DNA from: Emmonsiellopsis sp. PD_33
Taxonomy: Eukaryota; Ascomycota; Eurotiomycetes; Onygenales; Ajellomycetaceae
NCBI GenBank assembly: GCA_032988165.1
Contig: JANTQF010000088.1
Span: 1 to 64,000, forward strand
Direction: 5' to 3'
DNA length: 64,000 nt
Within the stretch, counting starts at the first letter, position 1; every line of letters starts with the position of its first letter. Position numbers and translations under genes: made by a program. Positions 1-11,909 of the stretch are shown one piece after another. Under the pieces are notes generated by a model. It saw only the letters and a program-made list of their open reading frames with translations. It was not told where the DNA came from and ran no database searches.

Positions 1-270
1 TTGTTCTTCAGAAGGCCGATGGACATGGCCATGGCGACGGAGGAGCTGCCTGAGCATGTGCGTCGTGGGTTCGGGCTCAGGAGTACCTGGTGGTCTAGGG
101 GGAGGTATCGGGCTGTGATGGGCTTTCATAAGCTGACGTATAGATTGTATCCTGAGTCTGTGCGGACGTGGCAGAGGGATTATTATATGTGGTTGATGAG
201 GAGGAGGTTTGCGGATAAGGGGATGACGAGGAATGGGAGGCCGGTTTCGCTTGAGGCGCTTCAGGCTTGA
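1..270 (+). CDS. C-terminal end of an unidentified gene, cut by the left edge
   Basis: An open frame runs in from the window edge and stops at 268-270, giving the last 89 residues or so of a protein. The segment is basic and aromatic, with several W, Y and R residues and an LPEHVRRGFGL motif followed by a long stretch that could be helical. There is no signal peptide or metal site in what remains. The pattern (LPEHVRRGFGL, then an RAVMGFHKLTYRLYPES-type segment) is somewhat reminiscent of the C-terminus of DUF2236/mpaB-type ER oxygenases, but this is a weak impression, not a recognition. The true start lies outside the window, so the internal methionines should not be read as starts. Confidence 0.5.
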   Translation: MFFRRPMDMAMATEELPEHVRRGFGLRSTWWSRGRYRAVMGFHKLTYRLYPESVRTWQRDYYMWLMRRRFADKGMTRNGRPVSLEALQA

Positions 271-869
271 GGTAGGTGGTTGGGGGATTTGGTCAATAGA
301 GGGGATGGGGGGGAAGAGATGGATGGGGTAGGTAGGTGTCTAATGCTATTTTTAATACCTGTTTAGCACTGGAATAGCGTTAGGATATCCTGTTTTGTTT
401 CGGGGAAGAGTATTTTTATGAGTTGGTGACTTACTCGCTATCCAGGTTGATTTACCTGGAAGTATTGATAATGTTCTCATATTGTCATGAATTGGCATTC
501 TTACCTACTTTCTCCCTTTCAAATCTATCTTCTCACTACTGTTCGTAGGATAGAAAACGGGCGAGTGATAAGCATAGTGCCAGCAGGAAGTAAGCACTAC
601 TATGAGCAACTAGAATTGAATTTTTGCCAACGCCTAACAATTGATTCTAATACACCGTTCAGTGAACAAAAAACAAACCCATAGCCCAGTTAGTTAGATA
701 AACAGGAAAGGAAAAGAAAGAAAGGGGAAAAAAAATCGACCAAAAGTAACAAAACTGGGAATTTGTATATATGCCGGTACAGACGCACAATCTCCATCTC
801 CACCCACCCATCCACTGCCTGCCTGTCTACCACACCAACACAAAAAAACCACACCCGCATCAATCACCC
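271..869. other. Intergenic region
   Basis: This lies between the tail of the first gene and the 3' end of HAS1, which face each other. The sequence is AT-rich, with purine runs near 700-735 and a C/A-rich stretch near 790-870 that is probably the HAS1 3' untranslated region. I see no convincing coding or structural RNA signal. A 65-codon open frame at 487-684 lacks recognisable features. Confidence 0.5.
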
Positions 870-2880
870 CTACTCATCTCTCCGCTTAAACTTCGGCGCA
901 TGCTTCGGCTGACTTCCATAATTGCGCCGGCCCTGCTGCTTCTTATCACGACTCATGCTAGAAGCCAGCGTGATATCGACGCGCGGCGGCGTGGGGAATC
1001 CAAAGCTCTTGGCAACCTTGACGAGATCGAGTTTGTGCACGTCGAAGACGGAGCGGAGGGAGTGCGAGGCGTATGCCTGGAGGTAGGAGCGGTAGCCGTC
1101 TTTTGCGGACTGTTTTGGAATAGTTAGGTAAATGTGAATTAGGAACGGGGGGGAAGTTATAAAAGAGATAGACATACCTTGTTGAGGTAATAGTTCTGCC
1201 CGATCAGCTTCTCCAGCTGGGACTGGACGTTGACAATTCTCTTAGCTGGGAAATCGAACTCGACCACGGGCACACGGGCTTCTTTGAGGTGTTTGAGGAA
1301 GCCGACTTCTGAGGGCTGGAGGAACATGAGACTTCGTCCCTTGCCGTTGGCGCCACGGGCCGTTCGGCCGACGCGGTGGATGTAGTCTCTTGGGTCATCG
1401 GGGGGGTCGAATTGGACAATCCAGTCGACGGCGGGGATCTGTGTTTGTTTGTTAGATAATTTTTTTCTCAGGTGGGTGTTATAGCGACTTACATCTAGTC
1501 CTCTGGCAGCAACATCCGTGCAAATAAGCGTTCCCTGCTTCGCATTGCAAAACTCGAAGAAAGTATTCGTGCGCTTCTGCTGTTTCTGTTTTCCGTGGAG
1601 GTCGAGGACGGGGAGATCGATGTAGTTGAGCAGTTCGGCGTGGTATTTCACACAGTTACAGCTGGAGAAGAAAACAATAATCTTCTTCTTCAAATTGCGC
1701 TTGAGGAACGAGAAGAGGAGCAAAAACCGCTTATCGGAATCGCAGACCACGTAGCCCTGTTCCAGGCCCTCGACTGTGCTGTGCTCTTTTCGGTGGTCGA
1801 CATTGATATAAAGGGGTCCCTGCCGGAGAGAAATTCGCGCAAGATCCTCGACCTTGGTAGTCTGGGTGGCGGAGAAAAGCATCGTCTGTCTGTCTTCGGA
1901 CGGCAGGATCTTGACAATCTGTCGCATTTCATCTTCGAATCCAACTTCGAGAATCCGGTCCGCCTCGTCAATTACAAGTGCCTTGAGATTCTTGAACACA
2001 AACCCTTCCGTATTTTGTAGGTGATCAAGCAAGCGTCCTGGCGTCGCGATGAGCAGGTTGACGCCCTTTGTGAGCTTCTCCGCCTCCGCCCTTCTATTAG
2101 CGCCCCCAATAACGATACCGTATGTCTGTGAGTGATGAGCCATAAGCTCGCGCGCAACACCGAAAATCTGAAGCGCCAGCTCTCGAGTCGGGGAAACAAC
2201 GATAACACCAGTTCCTGATCAACCACGGGTTAGCTAACTGCTACATCCATTCGCAACTCTGGGGGGTGGAAAAGGAGCAACATACCATTTCTAGGCTTAA
2301 ACCGCAACGCACTCAACATCTCCACCGCGGGTATCAAAAACGCCAAAGTCTTCCCGGACCCCGTCTTCGCCGCACCAAGCACATCCCTCCCCGCCAGAAG
2401 CGGTGGAATACCTCTGCGCTGAATCTCCGTCATCGTCTCAAACTTCATATCCGCAAGCGCCTTCATGGTTTTCTCCGAAAGATTGACCTCGGAGAACTTC
2501 TGCGGCTCCGCCTCGGTTTGCGGCAGGCTGACGGCATTCAAAGATGGAAGATCGGGCTGGTCTCCGTTGGCGCCCTGCTCCTCGACTTCGTCGTCCTGAT
2601 TGTTGTCCGCATCATCGGACCCCTCTGCCGTCTTCTCATTGTTCAACTCCTGCGTCTCAACAAGATCCTCCCGTTTCTCATCGTCCTTGACAGTAGAATG
2701 GTTCGTCTTGCGCTTCTTCAGCTCTTTCGATGCCGATGCCGCGGAGGGAGCAGTGCTGGGGGAAGCGGTCTCCGGCGCAGTCGCAGGCTTTTCGGCCTTC
2801 CGGGCGCTGTCGCTGGCATGGCCATGCTTTCTCTTTCTCTTCTTAGAGGCTTCTTTAGCCGTGTCCATCGCGATTGGCAT
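870..2880 (-). CDS. HAS1: ATP-dependent RNA helicase HAS1 (DEAD-box, ribosome biogenesis)
   Basis: HAS1 is a nucleolar DEAD-box helicase needed for 40S and 60S pre-ribosome maturation. Four exons (2880-2286, 2214-1493, 1438-1178, 1109-870) join in frame to 605 residues. The N-terminus is charged and low-complexity (lysine-rich, then acidic), as is usual. The Q motif region contains EIQRRGIPPLLAGRD, then Walker A AAKTGSGKT, motif Ia PTREL formed across the first intron, motif II VIDEADR, motif III FSATQT, motif V ARGLD ending at the second intron, and motif VI HRVGRTARG. The C-terminal segment (SYLQAYASHSLRSVFD) and a basic tail match the family. All introns are 54-71 bp with GT/AG ends. The start is the first ATG of the lysine-rich leader. 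Nothing looks broken. Confidence 0.95.
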
Positions 2881-5596
2881 GTTTTCCCTCGTACGACTGG
2901 GTGGTCGGTGGGAGTTTTTTCTTTGGGGTGAAATTTCCTATCCAACAGTTTCTTCGCTTAGCGTTTTGCTGCTTGTCGAAAAAAAGTTTTGCCCGTTGTT
3001 TACAGGTCACGTGGTGATAAAGGGGGTTGGGCCTTTGATAGCAAACCTTAAATTCATACATTGAGTATTCCAAAGTTAGAAGTAAACAGCTCTCTGGCTA
3101 TTGATGAGATTGGATAAATGAGGGAAATTGAAGGATCGATTTCCTTTCCTGTTACGACTACTATGATGTATTATAAAGCCCCTCCTTTACTGTTATCCTA
3201 CTTGCATAGTGGAATTCCACCACTTCATAGATGCACTGGCTAGCCAACCCTCAATGCCAATGGCAAAGATATTTGCATCTCCCAAGATTTTGCTCATATC
3301 TCTGGATTATAAAAAGTAACACAAGTTTCCAAGTCTAATTACTTCAGAGAGTGAGAATCCAGTGATTCTCCATCTACCTGCAACAAGTTGACCACCAGCC
3401 ATCCTTCTAGGTCTCCTCGAAATTCACAACATATTCAAACAACTCTACTCTGTATTTCCCATGGAATCAAGGCAGCTAAATTGTCATTTTATGGATATTC
3501 TTGTTGTTGATCTGTAGCAACTCGAACAACGCATGCTTCAACCTGCGGCTGGAGATTGGTGATTTGTGGAACCCTTACCAATTCAGCGTGAATTTAATCC
3601 CCAATCCCTTCAAAAATGAACTGCGAATCTTGGAATCAGGCCATGGAGTCTAGCCAAACACTGCCTTATTTCAGAGCAAATATATGGACCGGAGGCGATT
3701 ATTCTCCGCCTTTTCTCGATTTTATTTTAACATGTGTACTCCGTAAATATAGGGATAGTTATCACCGTCTAGCCGACTAGGCTTCCGGAAACAGCTGGAA
3801 CTGGGATCAGCTTGTGGAAATGGCTCTGGGGGCGAACCTACTAATCCTTTCTCTGCAGTGGTGTTTGGACAAAGGACTCATCAATGGTGATTGTGGGAGT
3901 GCGCTTGGAAGGCGGACATAGACACCACTCTTCGTCATTACACAGCGGACCGCTGGAGATGGAGGGGGTCAGCCTCCGTCTCAGATTTCCCCATCAACGG
4001 ATCCGGAACAGACATAAAACGACGTGCTTTTGATCTGGACGAGTTATTAGATCAATACTTGAATTGGCACTGTGATTATTTCAAATGTTCATGCTCATGA
4101 ATAATAATTGTTATCTGCACGCTGCTCAGGAGTAAATAAATTATTCTACTCATGTCAAGGGGGGAAGGATTGTGTTTACTGATTTGCCTGCCCCTGCCCG
4201 GATCGCCAACAACCCCAAGACCCGCTAGTCCACAGTGGAGGTTGGCGGTAAAAAATTTCTCAAGACAGGAGGCTGTGCAGACTGTTTCCATGAGGCGCAA
4301 ATCCTGACGACACCTGAAGGCCTGGATCGTCGTATTGTTGCATGTGCAAAGGGCGACGAGACTGCCATTTGCAATTGGCGAGAGGTGTCTGTAGCAGGCT
4401 GGTTTGTTTACGGAGTACTCCGTACCAGCAACATCAGTGGGAGCAGAGGCAGGCTATTAATATCTTGGAACGACAAGGCAAAGCCAATCGACGTGGTGGC
4501 GGGCAAGTTTGTGATACGAGCGGTTGATCAGCATGTCTGAGCGGTGGAGCGGCGATGACGACGGTGGAAAGGAAACCTGATGTTGTCTGTGCAGGACTGG
4601 AAGGGGAGAGCTGACAATGCATGGGTATCTGGATGATTTGTTCATCATGTTCATCGTGAAGCAGAAGCAAGTGGTGAATTGTGATTGAGGTTTCCTAAAC
4701 TTTCCTTCCTGATGGCAGAGACAGGCTGTCACGGATGTTTCAGATGCGGCCTGTAGGTATGTATGGTATGTATGGTATGGGCAATACAGGGCTCTGGTGG
4801 ATGGCCGCGTGTGCACAAGTGACATAACAATTCCTGAGATGTACTGCCAATACGCTGCAGAGAGGGAGCCGTATTTTATCCCATGCCAGCCCAGGCGTAT
4901 GCTTGACTCCCTCTGCTGTATCTGTATTGTCAGCTAGCGTCCTTGGCTGTCTTAGCGCCCGCATGCCACGCTGTGGTTGGCCAGCCTCCCCGGCGCAGGC
5001 CCCGTTCGAACAGAATCCGATACGCGTAAGTTACGGGGCTTGTCCCAATGCGGCCTCCCCCCAATCCGGCCTCCGCGCCAACAGAGCCGCTCGTCATCTG
5101 CTCCATCATCGCCGTCTTCCAACCTCATCTCGTCCTCTCTCGCTCTCCTCCCTCTTCTTCTCACCGTCGTCTTTGCATCTCTGCCCTGCTGGACGTGGTC
5201 TTGTTGCTGTCTCGCTGCTTGCTGCCTCCTCCCACTCGCTAGGTTTTCCTTTCTTCTTGTCCCACGGTCCGCCCTTCCCACAAGGGGGCCTTACGATCGC
5301 TGCTTCGTCCGCTGCTCCCCGAACATCTCGCTCTTTTCACGCTGCATAAAACCCTCGTTTCTCCCCTATCCGACCCGTCTCTGTGGTATATCACTTCCGA
5401 TGAGGCCGAGCCTTTGGTAGATACCGCATCGAGTCGACATTTTCCGTCTCCGTCGATCCAACGCCGTCGTCGCTTGGGTCTGCTGGGCGGACGTTAACCA
5501 GAGAACGGTGCTCTGGAGTACCGCATTTCTCAACAACCACCTTCTCCGACGGCAGTTCTGTCTGCCTGATTGCAGACACATTGCATCACCGCTGCC
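2881..5596. other. Long intergenic region upstream of HAS1 and the flavin-carrier gene
   Basis: This is a 2.7-kb stretch between two divergently transcribed genes. The part next to HAS1 is ordinary mixed sequence. Around 3050-3800 it is AT-richer with no long open frame. At 4757-4780 there is a short GTATGTATG-type microsatellite. From about 5090 to 5350 it becomes strongly pyrimidine-rich (CTCTC, CTTCTTC), typical of a fungal core promoter or 5' leader, here probably of the flavin-carrier gene. Open frames of about 70-150 codons exist near 3891-4540 and 4903-5420 but show no domain or amino-acid bias that would support a gene. Confidence 0.5.
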
Positions 5597-8000
5597 ATGA
5601 AGCTGCTCCCATTCCTCTCCTGCCTCGTGGCATTCCTCCCCTTCGCACCCGTCGTCTCCGCCGTGCGAATGATCACGTCGAGTTCGCTCAATCCATGCCA
5701 ACAGAACTCCAACTTCACTGCAAGTTTGTTCAATGTCCTGTTTACTCCTGAAAACAATACCCTCCATGTCGAGATTGACGGCGTTTCCTCCATCAATGGC
5801 TTTGTCACCGCAGATGTCGAATTGTTCGCCTACGGTTTTTCCGCCTTAAAGGAAACTATCAACCCCTGTAAACTAAAGGGCTTTGATTTGAAAGGTCTCT
5901 GTCCCATGCGAACGGGGCCAATCGACAGCAACTTCAATATCCGGAGTCTTTCCCAAGATGTTATCGACAAAATCCCAAGTATGTCCCTGCATTTCCCACT
6001 CTGCTATTTGATGCCTCAATTATCTAACCTCGTGTACAGCCGTTGCTTACGGAGTCCCCGATCTTGACCTCAAAATGCGAATATATATCAACTCTACCGA
6101 CACAGGAAAGAGCATTGCCTGTCTGGAAGCCCAGCTATCCAACGGCAATACTGTTTACCAGAAAGCTGTAGGCTGGGTGGTTGCTGTAATTGCGGGGCTT
6201 GGACTCGTTGCCTCTGCTGTCACGTCTGGTCTTGGCCATTCAAACACCGCCGCCCATGTTGCTGCTAATGCCCTCTCTCTCTTCGGGTTCTTCCAGGCCC
6301 AAGCCATGATCGGCATGACCAGCGTTACTCTTCCGCCAATCGTGCAATCGTGGACGCAAAACTTCCAGTGGAGCATGGGCATCATTCGTGTCGGTTTTCT
6401 GCAGAGAATTTGCACTTGGTATCAACGAGCGACAGGCGGCCAGCCTTCCACCACACTGTCAACCCTTTCGACCACATCGGTTCAAGTCCAGAAACGTTCA
6501 CTTGATTTCGTTGACAGAGCCGGGGCTGCACTGATGAAACGCACAAATGGCCAGGATGGTATCGCCGAGTCGGTCAAAACCACCATTGTTCGAGGCATCG
6601 AGAGAGTTGGCTTCCGTGCTGGCATTGAGAAGACAAACATCTTTATGACTGGTCTGATCTTCTTCGTATTCTTTGTCGCCATCACCTTGGGCCTGGTGGC
6701 CCTTTTTAAGGGTTACTGCGAAATCGCATCCAGGAAAGGATGGATCAAGGGCGAAAAGTTCCAGGACTTCCGAAACGGATGGAAAATTGTCATGAGGGGA
6801 ATCTTGTACCGATTGGTAAGTCCCGCCGTTTCTTCGAAAACTAACTGTAACTCTGACAACTGTACCCGCAGACCCTTATTGGCTATCCACAAATGTCTAT
6901 TCTTTGCTTGTGGGAACTCACAGTTCGAGACTCAGCAGCGGAGGTCGTTTTGGCTGTGTTCATGCTCGTCGCGATGAACGCTGCCTTGGGTTTCGCCGCA
7001 TTTACAGTGATCCGCCTAGCCCAAAAGTCCGTGGAGATGCACAAAAACCCTGCTTATATTCTCTACTCGGATCCCTCCGCTTTGAACAAATGGGGTTTCC
7101 TCTACGTTCAGTATAGAGCCACGGCTTATTACTGCGTCGTTCCCGTCCTCGTCTACATCCTGGTTAAGTCGATGTTTGTCGGCTTGGCACAGCCAAGCCA
7201 GATTACTCAAGCCATTGCTTTGCTCATCATCGAAGCCGCGCTCTTGGTTGGTGCCAGTGTTATGAGACCGTGGATGGACAAGAAGACGAACATCTTCAAC
7301 ATTTCCATTTGCGCCGTCAACTTTTTCAACGTGATCTTGTTGCTCTTTTTCACTCAAGTGTTTAATCAGCCTGTGAGTACAACCTACAGACTTTAAATAA
7401 ATTGATATTGCTCGACTAACCCATCGTTAGGGTCTGGTGACCGGTGTTATGGGCGTCGTCTTTTTCGTCGTCAATGCCGTATTAGCCCTTATTCTCCTCA
7501 TCCTGGTTTTGATTTCCTCGGTGTACGCTATCGTGTCGAAGAATCCCGATACTCGCTATCAGCCTATGAGAGATGACCGCGGTTCCTTCATCAAGTCTCA
7601 AACACAGCTAACCACGGAGCTTGATGCTCTTGGAGCTACTGCTCGTGGTGAATCGAAAATGCTGGAGGACGACTCGTCCTACTCCGGCAACTCGTTTGCT
7701 CATCGATCAGATTCTCCCATGCACAATATGCCCCGACAACAAGCGCATTCGCCATTAGATCCATCTGTCCCTCTATTCCCCGCTGATGGACAAGGGCGCA
7801 ATGCTCCACCACCCGCAACATATAACAACCCTGGTATGGCTCCAGGAGGTTTCAACCGTGTAGCAAATGCTTCGCCTGTTCCCCGAAACTTCAACACATC
7901 CCCGTTCCCACGGGCCCCTTCGGCAAATTCGAACCCACAACAATACAGGATGGCTAACAACAGCAGTCCGTGGCAACGTGGGGCGGGATATGATCATTAA
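5597..8000 (+). CDS. TRP-like / flavin-carrier (FLC) family membrane protein
   Basis: The protein has a cleavable signal peptide (MKLLPFLSCLVAFLPF...VSA), an ML-like lumenal domain with cysteines (roughly residues 24-160), then about nine hydrophobic helices (from VGWVVAVIAGLGL onward) and a hydrophilic proline/asparagine-rich cytosolic tail. This is the layout of the yeast Flc1-3 / Pkd2-like family, linked to ER FAD or heme transport, calcium and cell-wall integrity. Four exons (5597-5978, 6040-6815, 6872-7372, 7431-8000) with GT/AG introns of 56-61 bp give exactly 742 residues. The motif TLIGYPQMSILCLWEL just after the second intron is characteristic. The start was chosen at 5597 because the signal peptide begins there; an in-frame methionine lies 27 bp upstream. 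Which FLC paralogue this is cannot be told. Confidence 0.9.
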
Positions 8001-9528
8001 ATTTTCTGAGAATGATGTAGCATCTTGTGTATTCGACATGAAGACACGGCCTATTTAAGGCTGGGAATTGCACTTTTTCTTTTCTCTATAAGTAGGTTAT
8101 CGCGGGTCGTACGTTAATGGCGTCAAAACTGTCTTTTTGCATCCAGGTTTATTTATTCCACGCGGTTTTCCTCTTAATCTACTTTTCCTACTGAAATGTT
8201 CCTTTCCATGAAATCAACCAGGCCTGAACATAATACTATCTTGTTTTCCTTTTGACCAAGAGAAGGGATGTGTGTACTTTTTCTCCATACATCCCAGGCG
8301 TTTTGATGTGATACATGTAATACGTGGAAAAAGGGAACTACTATCAACTGGCTATGCATTATTTCCAAGCCTTGCCTGTATTTTCTACCTTCCTTCCTTC
8401 CCCGTCCTTTCTTCATTTGATATATAATCTTCAACTAGCCAACCAAACACACCTTCTTTTTCCATTTCTTCTTGCTGTTCGGGGTTGAAATGGGTGAGAG
8501 TGGTGAGTGATTGACAATGAGAGAGGTAAGGTTATATGTTACTCTTTTTTTAAATCGTGCGGGCCCCTTAGGTATTATTCCCTATTTACTTACTCTATGA
8601 AATAGGTATTTCTTTTTTTTTATTTATAGTCTTTTGCTGGTTTTCCTCTCCCTTTTTGTTTTCGAGGTGGAACTTTTTAACTGTATATGTTATTCCCCCC
8701 TCCTCCTCCTATCTATTCATTTTAAGGTTTTTATTATGACAGTAAGTAAACAATTCAATCAATTTGATATATATAGAGAAAAATTACTTCATCCATTCAT
8801 TTAATTTACTCTTCATCCTTGAATTGGACACTTCTGCAATGTTATTTCTTCCTAGCCAGAGCATGGATTAGGTATGTTCTGTTCCGCTATTTATCTATCT
8901 ACAGACCACCAGCCAGGGCGGATGGATAGATAGAATAGTTTCAAATTCTCTCGTTTTCCCTCTGCTCGCGATATTACGGGAGAAATACTAACACTCTCTC
9001 TACCTGTATTCGGATATCATATTCGCACATATAAAATAAAAACATGACAAGTCTCCTGCACTGATTGATAATAGATAAAGCTTTGAATTTCTTTCTATGA
9101 TTCTTTTTTCTTTGCTTTTCTTTTCTTTCTTTTCTTTTTTTCTTTTTTTTTTGAAATAGAGGGTTAATAAAGAATAAAAAGAGGAAGAAGGAAAGAAAGA
9201 AAGAGAGAACTCCAAATTCCACTCCGCTGCCTTTTCCCATGCTTTGATTTAAGTTTTTTTTTTGGTAAAAAAATCGAGTTAACGAAAGGGGACAAGGGGG
9301 ACAAACGCCCAGGTGGACTAGAGCTGAACCAGTGCAGGACACAGTGGACAGGGTAGACAGATATAATAGGTACATCAGGATATTCTTTGATACAAGAGAT
9401 ATGAAAAAGGTCTTAGGTTTTCAGAGAAAAGCAAAAATGAGAATTGAAAAACGTGACGTTTCGAAACCCCGCATAAAAAGGAAAAAAGAAGACACCAGAA
9501 AAAAAAAAAAAACCCACCAAACATATCA
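8001..9528. other. Intergenic region between convergent genes, low complexity
   Basis: This is the shared 3' region of the flavin-carrier gene and the U1-C gene. It is AT-rich with many T- and CT-rich runs, for example 8600-8720 and 9100-9160, and an A-run near 9500. I see no gene, RNA or transposon here. Confidence 0.5.
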
Positions 9529-10671
9529 TCACCGCCCCTCCCCCATCCCCGGTGGCGGTGGCCCAGACGTAGGAACCCCAGGTGGCGGCGCACCAAACCC
9601 CTGCGACGGCCCAGGCGGACCTGAAGCGCCCGGAGGCGGTATCGGCGCACCCGGGCCGGGACTTGGATTCTGCTGGCCGGGAATCATGGGTGGTGGTGGG
9701 AAGCCGCCGGCGCCGGGGGGCGGGAGTGGGAAATTAGCTGGGAAGCCGGCGGGTGGTGGGAATGGGAGGCTGCCCGGGGGCATGTTGGGGAGGGGTGGGG
9801 GAGGGAGGTCGCCTGGTGCGGGGGGTCCGCCGGAGGTGCCGAAGGGCGGTGGGGGGAATGGTGGCATGCCGCGGCCGCCTGGGGCTGGAGGGGGGAGGGG
9901 TTGAGTTAGACTGGGGTTTCCTGGGGGGGATGGGATGGGGATTTTGGAGGGTCCTTACGTGGTATCATTGCGCCTGGAGGTGCGCCTGGCGGGGCGGCAC
10001 CGGGCATGCCGAATGGTGGGGGAGGCATTCCTGGGCGGCCTTGGGGAGGTTGTTAGCAGGGCATTTATTTGGGGATATAGGGGTGTGAGATCATACCGGG
10101 AAAACCAAAGGGTGGTGGGAGGAAACCTCCTCCAGGGGGTTGTTGTAGCATTGGATTTGAGCTTGCTTGGCCTTCTGCCGCGTATGAGTTTGTTATCGAA
10201 TCAATGACAGACTGTGCCTTTTCGTGTCCGATTTCTGGGAAGATGTATTGTGATTAGCCTGGGACATTTCACTGGGTCATGGAAGGGGATCCCTTGTGGA
10301 GTCTTCACAAGAGGCAGAAGGTAGAGAGCGAACCTTGATAATATTCCACCACGTTTCGTAAATGATTGCGACCCGAGTTATGCGCCTTCCGCACACTCAT
10401 TGAGTCGTGCGTAAGGTATACATCGCAGTAATCACCTATAGCGTAGTTATATCCTCGTTAGCTTTTATATCATCCCATTTCAAATATCCCTTCCGTCTCG
10501 GACAAGGCCGCTTCGACTCCGAAAGGGGGCTGCGTTTGTACGCGACACGGAGAGAACCTACAAAAGAGTGCATGGAGTGTCAGCAGGAGGGTTCTCGCGT
10601 GAAAAAGGCTTTAGTAAAGCAGTACTCAAGCAGAAGGGATAAAAAGAGCAGGGAAACTTATATTTCGGCAT
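9529..10671 (-). CDS. YHC1: U1 small nuclear ribonucleoprotein C (U1-C)
   Basis: U1-C binds the U1 snRNP and stabilises 5' splice-site pairing. Exon 2 (10435-10334) encodes the C2H2-type finger: [19 protein letters not shown] then a second histidine in NSGRNHLRN, followed by NVVEYYQ and [15 protein letters not shown] across the next junction, all diagnostic. Exons 3 (10234-10097), 4 (10039-9959) and 5 (9878-9529) encode the proline/glycine/methionine-rich tail. A short exon 1 with ATG-CCG-AAA-TAT (MPKY) lies at 10671. However, the sequence right after MPKY lacks a usable GT donor in the phase needed to supply the first cysteine, so the exact first splice is unresolved. The protein would be about 227 residues. 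The gene converges on the flavin-carrier gene. Confidence 0.88.
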
Positions 10672-11750
10672 TTTCTATAGCGAGAGCAGACGCTCGATTC
10701 CCGGGCTCTATTATCTGCGTTTCTTCTCAACCGTTGGCCGAATATTTGCGTAGCCTGGCCCAACCCCTCGCTGGATCAAGCTAAACGGCAGTGTGAACGC
10801 TGCGAACTGGCTCGTGTTTGCGCGAAGCGGTAGAGACTGAAGCTTCGTTGCGGTGGCTGACGAACGATGCAATGCGCCGGTTGCTGTGTGCGCTCTTATT
10901 CGTCACGATGGCAAAGGATACTAATGCGAAGTAATCCAGTGTCGTTGCTTTCAAGTATTGCGCAGGGTTAAAGAGGGGACTGTGTCCTTGACCGTGTATC
11001 TTCAAGACAAGAAAGAAAAAGGCTTGCTGTAGCTCTGCCGAACGAAGAACGCGATGAGGTTGACCCAAAGCGGCGAAGGGCGGCAGAATGTTCTGTGTTT
11101 GCACTGTTTGGTAGAGTCACGTGGATTCGCCACCTTCCAAGAACTTTTCATCTTTAGCATCAAGAGAAAAAAAAAAGAACAGGAAAGAAAAGGGGGTGGA
11201 ATTAAAAAAAGCATTGGACAGAATTGAACGTTGTTGCTCTCATCAGCTACTTTTGAGATCCTCTGTGGTTTCTACAAATGGTATGCTGGGTACAATATGG
11301 CGTTGGTGCACATAGTTCAGCAGCAGTATCTAGTAGGAAAAGGAGAAAAGACATCAAAGTACTGCATTCCATAACTACATAGCTTCGATAATTAGCTACT
11401 CGCCAGAGTCTAATATCTGCCTCACTTACTCATAAGCATAATGTGTTTCTCGCCTCATATCCCCAGAGACTGGTCTTGCATACCATCAGCACAGAAAACC
11501 CTTCGGCAACTGCGCATTCAATTGACGCAGCTGGGGAACATCTCACTGTCAAAGGCCATTTTAGCCCGTTCTAGCTTCCAAGGCCAACTCATGCATCTCA
11601 AAGAGGCATATATTCCCAGGCACCTGCATCACAAGGTACGCAGAAAAAAAAAGAAAAAAAAAAGGGGGACAAGACAACCTCCAGAACGATCTATCCATAT
11701 TGGCATGACGCTGTGGATGCGTGGCACCAGCAAAAATTCGAACGAACTAG
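10672..11750. other. Intergenic region between U1-C and the MULE
   Basis: CpG-containing, unmutated sequence lies upstream of U1-C and ends at the transposon edge. A frame at 11441-11640 ends at a possible GTACGC donor near 11636 and has mildly protein-like composition, but no family resemblance. It would be interrupted by the MULE 100 bp further on. Short A-runs occur at 11165-11176 and 11643-11662. I do not call a gene. Confidence 0.45.
11745..11750. repeat. Target-site duplication, left copy (MULE)
   Basis: AACTAG lies immediately before the left inverted repeat and is identical to the six bases after the right one (15098-15103). MULEs usually duplicate about 9 bp, so six perfect bases may be the surviving part of a longer duplication. 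Confidence 0.7.
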
Positions 11751-11843
11751 AGCGTGTGATAATGACTGGGATGACTTTGCTAATGACTGGGATTAAAAAA
11801 CAACTAAGTTGAAAAAAGTATAGCATAAACACAGGGTTACATA
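11751..11843 (+). repeat. MULE terminal inverted repeat, left
   Basis: This 93-bp sequence starts AGCGTGTGATAATGACTGGG and is the reverse complement of 15005-15097 except at six positions grouped in three dinucleotides. Each is a TpG/CpA pair explained by a lost CpG. Inside the repeat the motif TAATGACTGGGAT occurs twice about 20 bp apart. Confidence 0.93.
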
Positions 11844-11909
11844 CAAAATAACGTGTGGAATCATGGTTTAAAATGTGCTAACTCCCAACCCCACTTTTTA
11901 ATTACAAAA

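Noticed and set aside
487..684. 65-codon open frame downstream of the first gene
   Set aside because: No domain, AT-rich, no intron structure or conserved-looking composition.
3891..4540. Overlapping 60-100 codon frames upstream of the flavin-carrier gene
   Set aside because: Frames on both strands overlap, none has motifs, and they do not splice into a longer product that I could recognise.
9332..10207. Long glycine/proline-rich frames on the plus strand opposite U1-C
   Set aside because: They are shadows of the proline-rich U1-C tail on the other strand.
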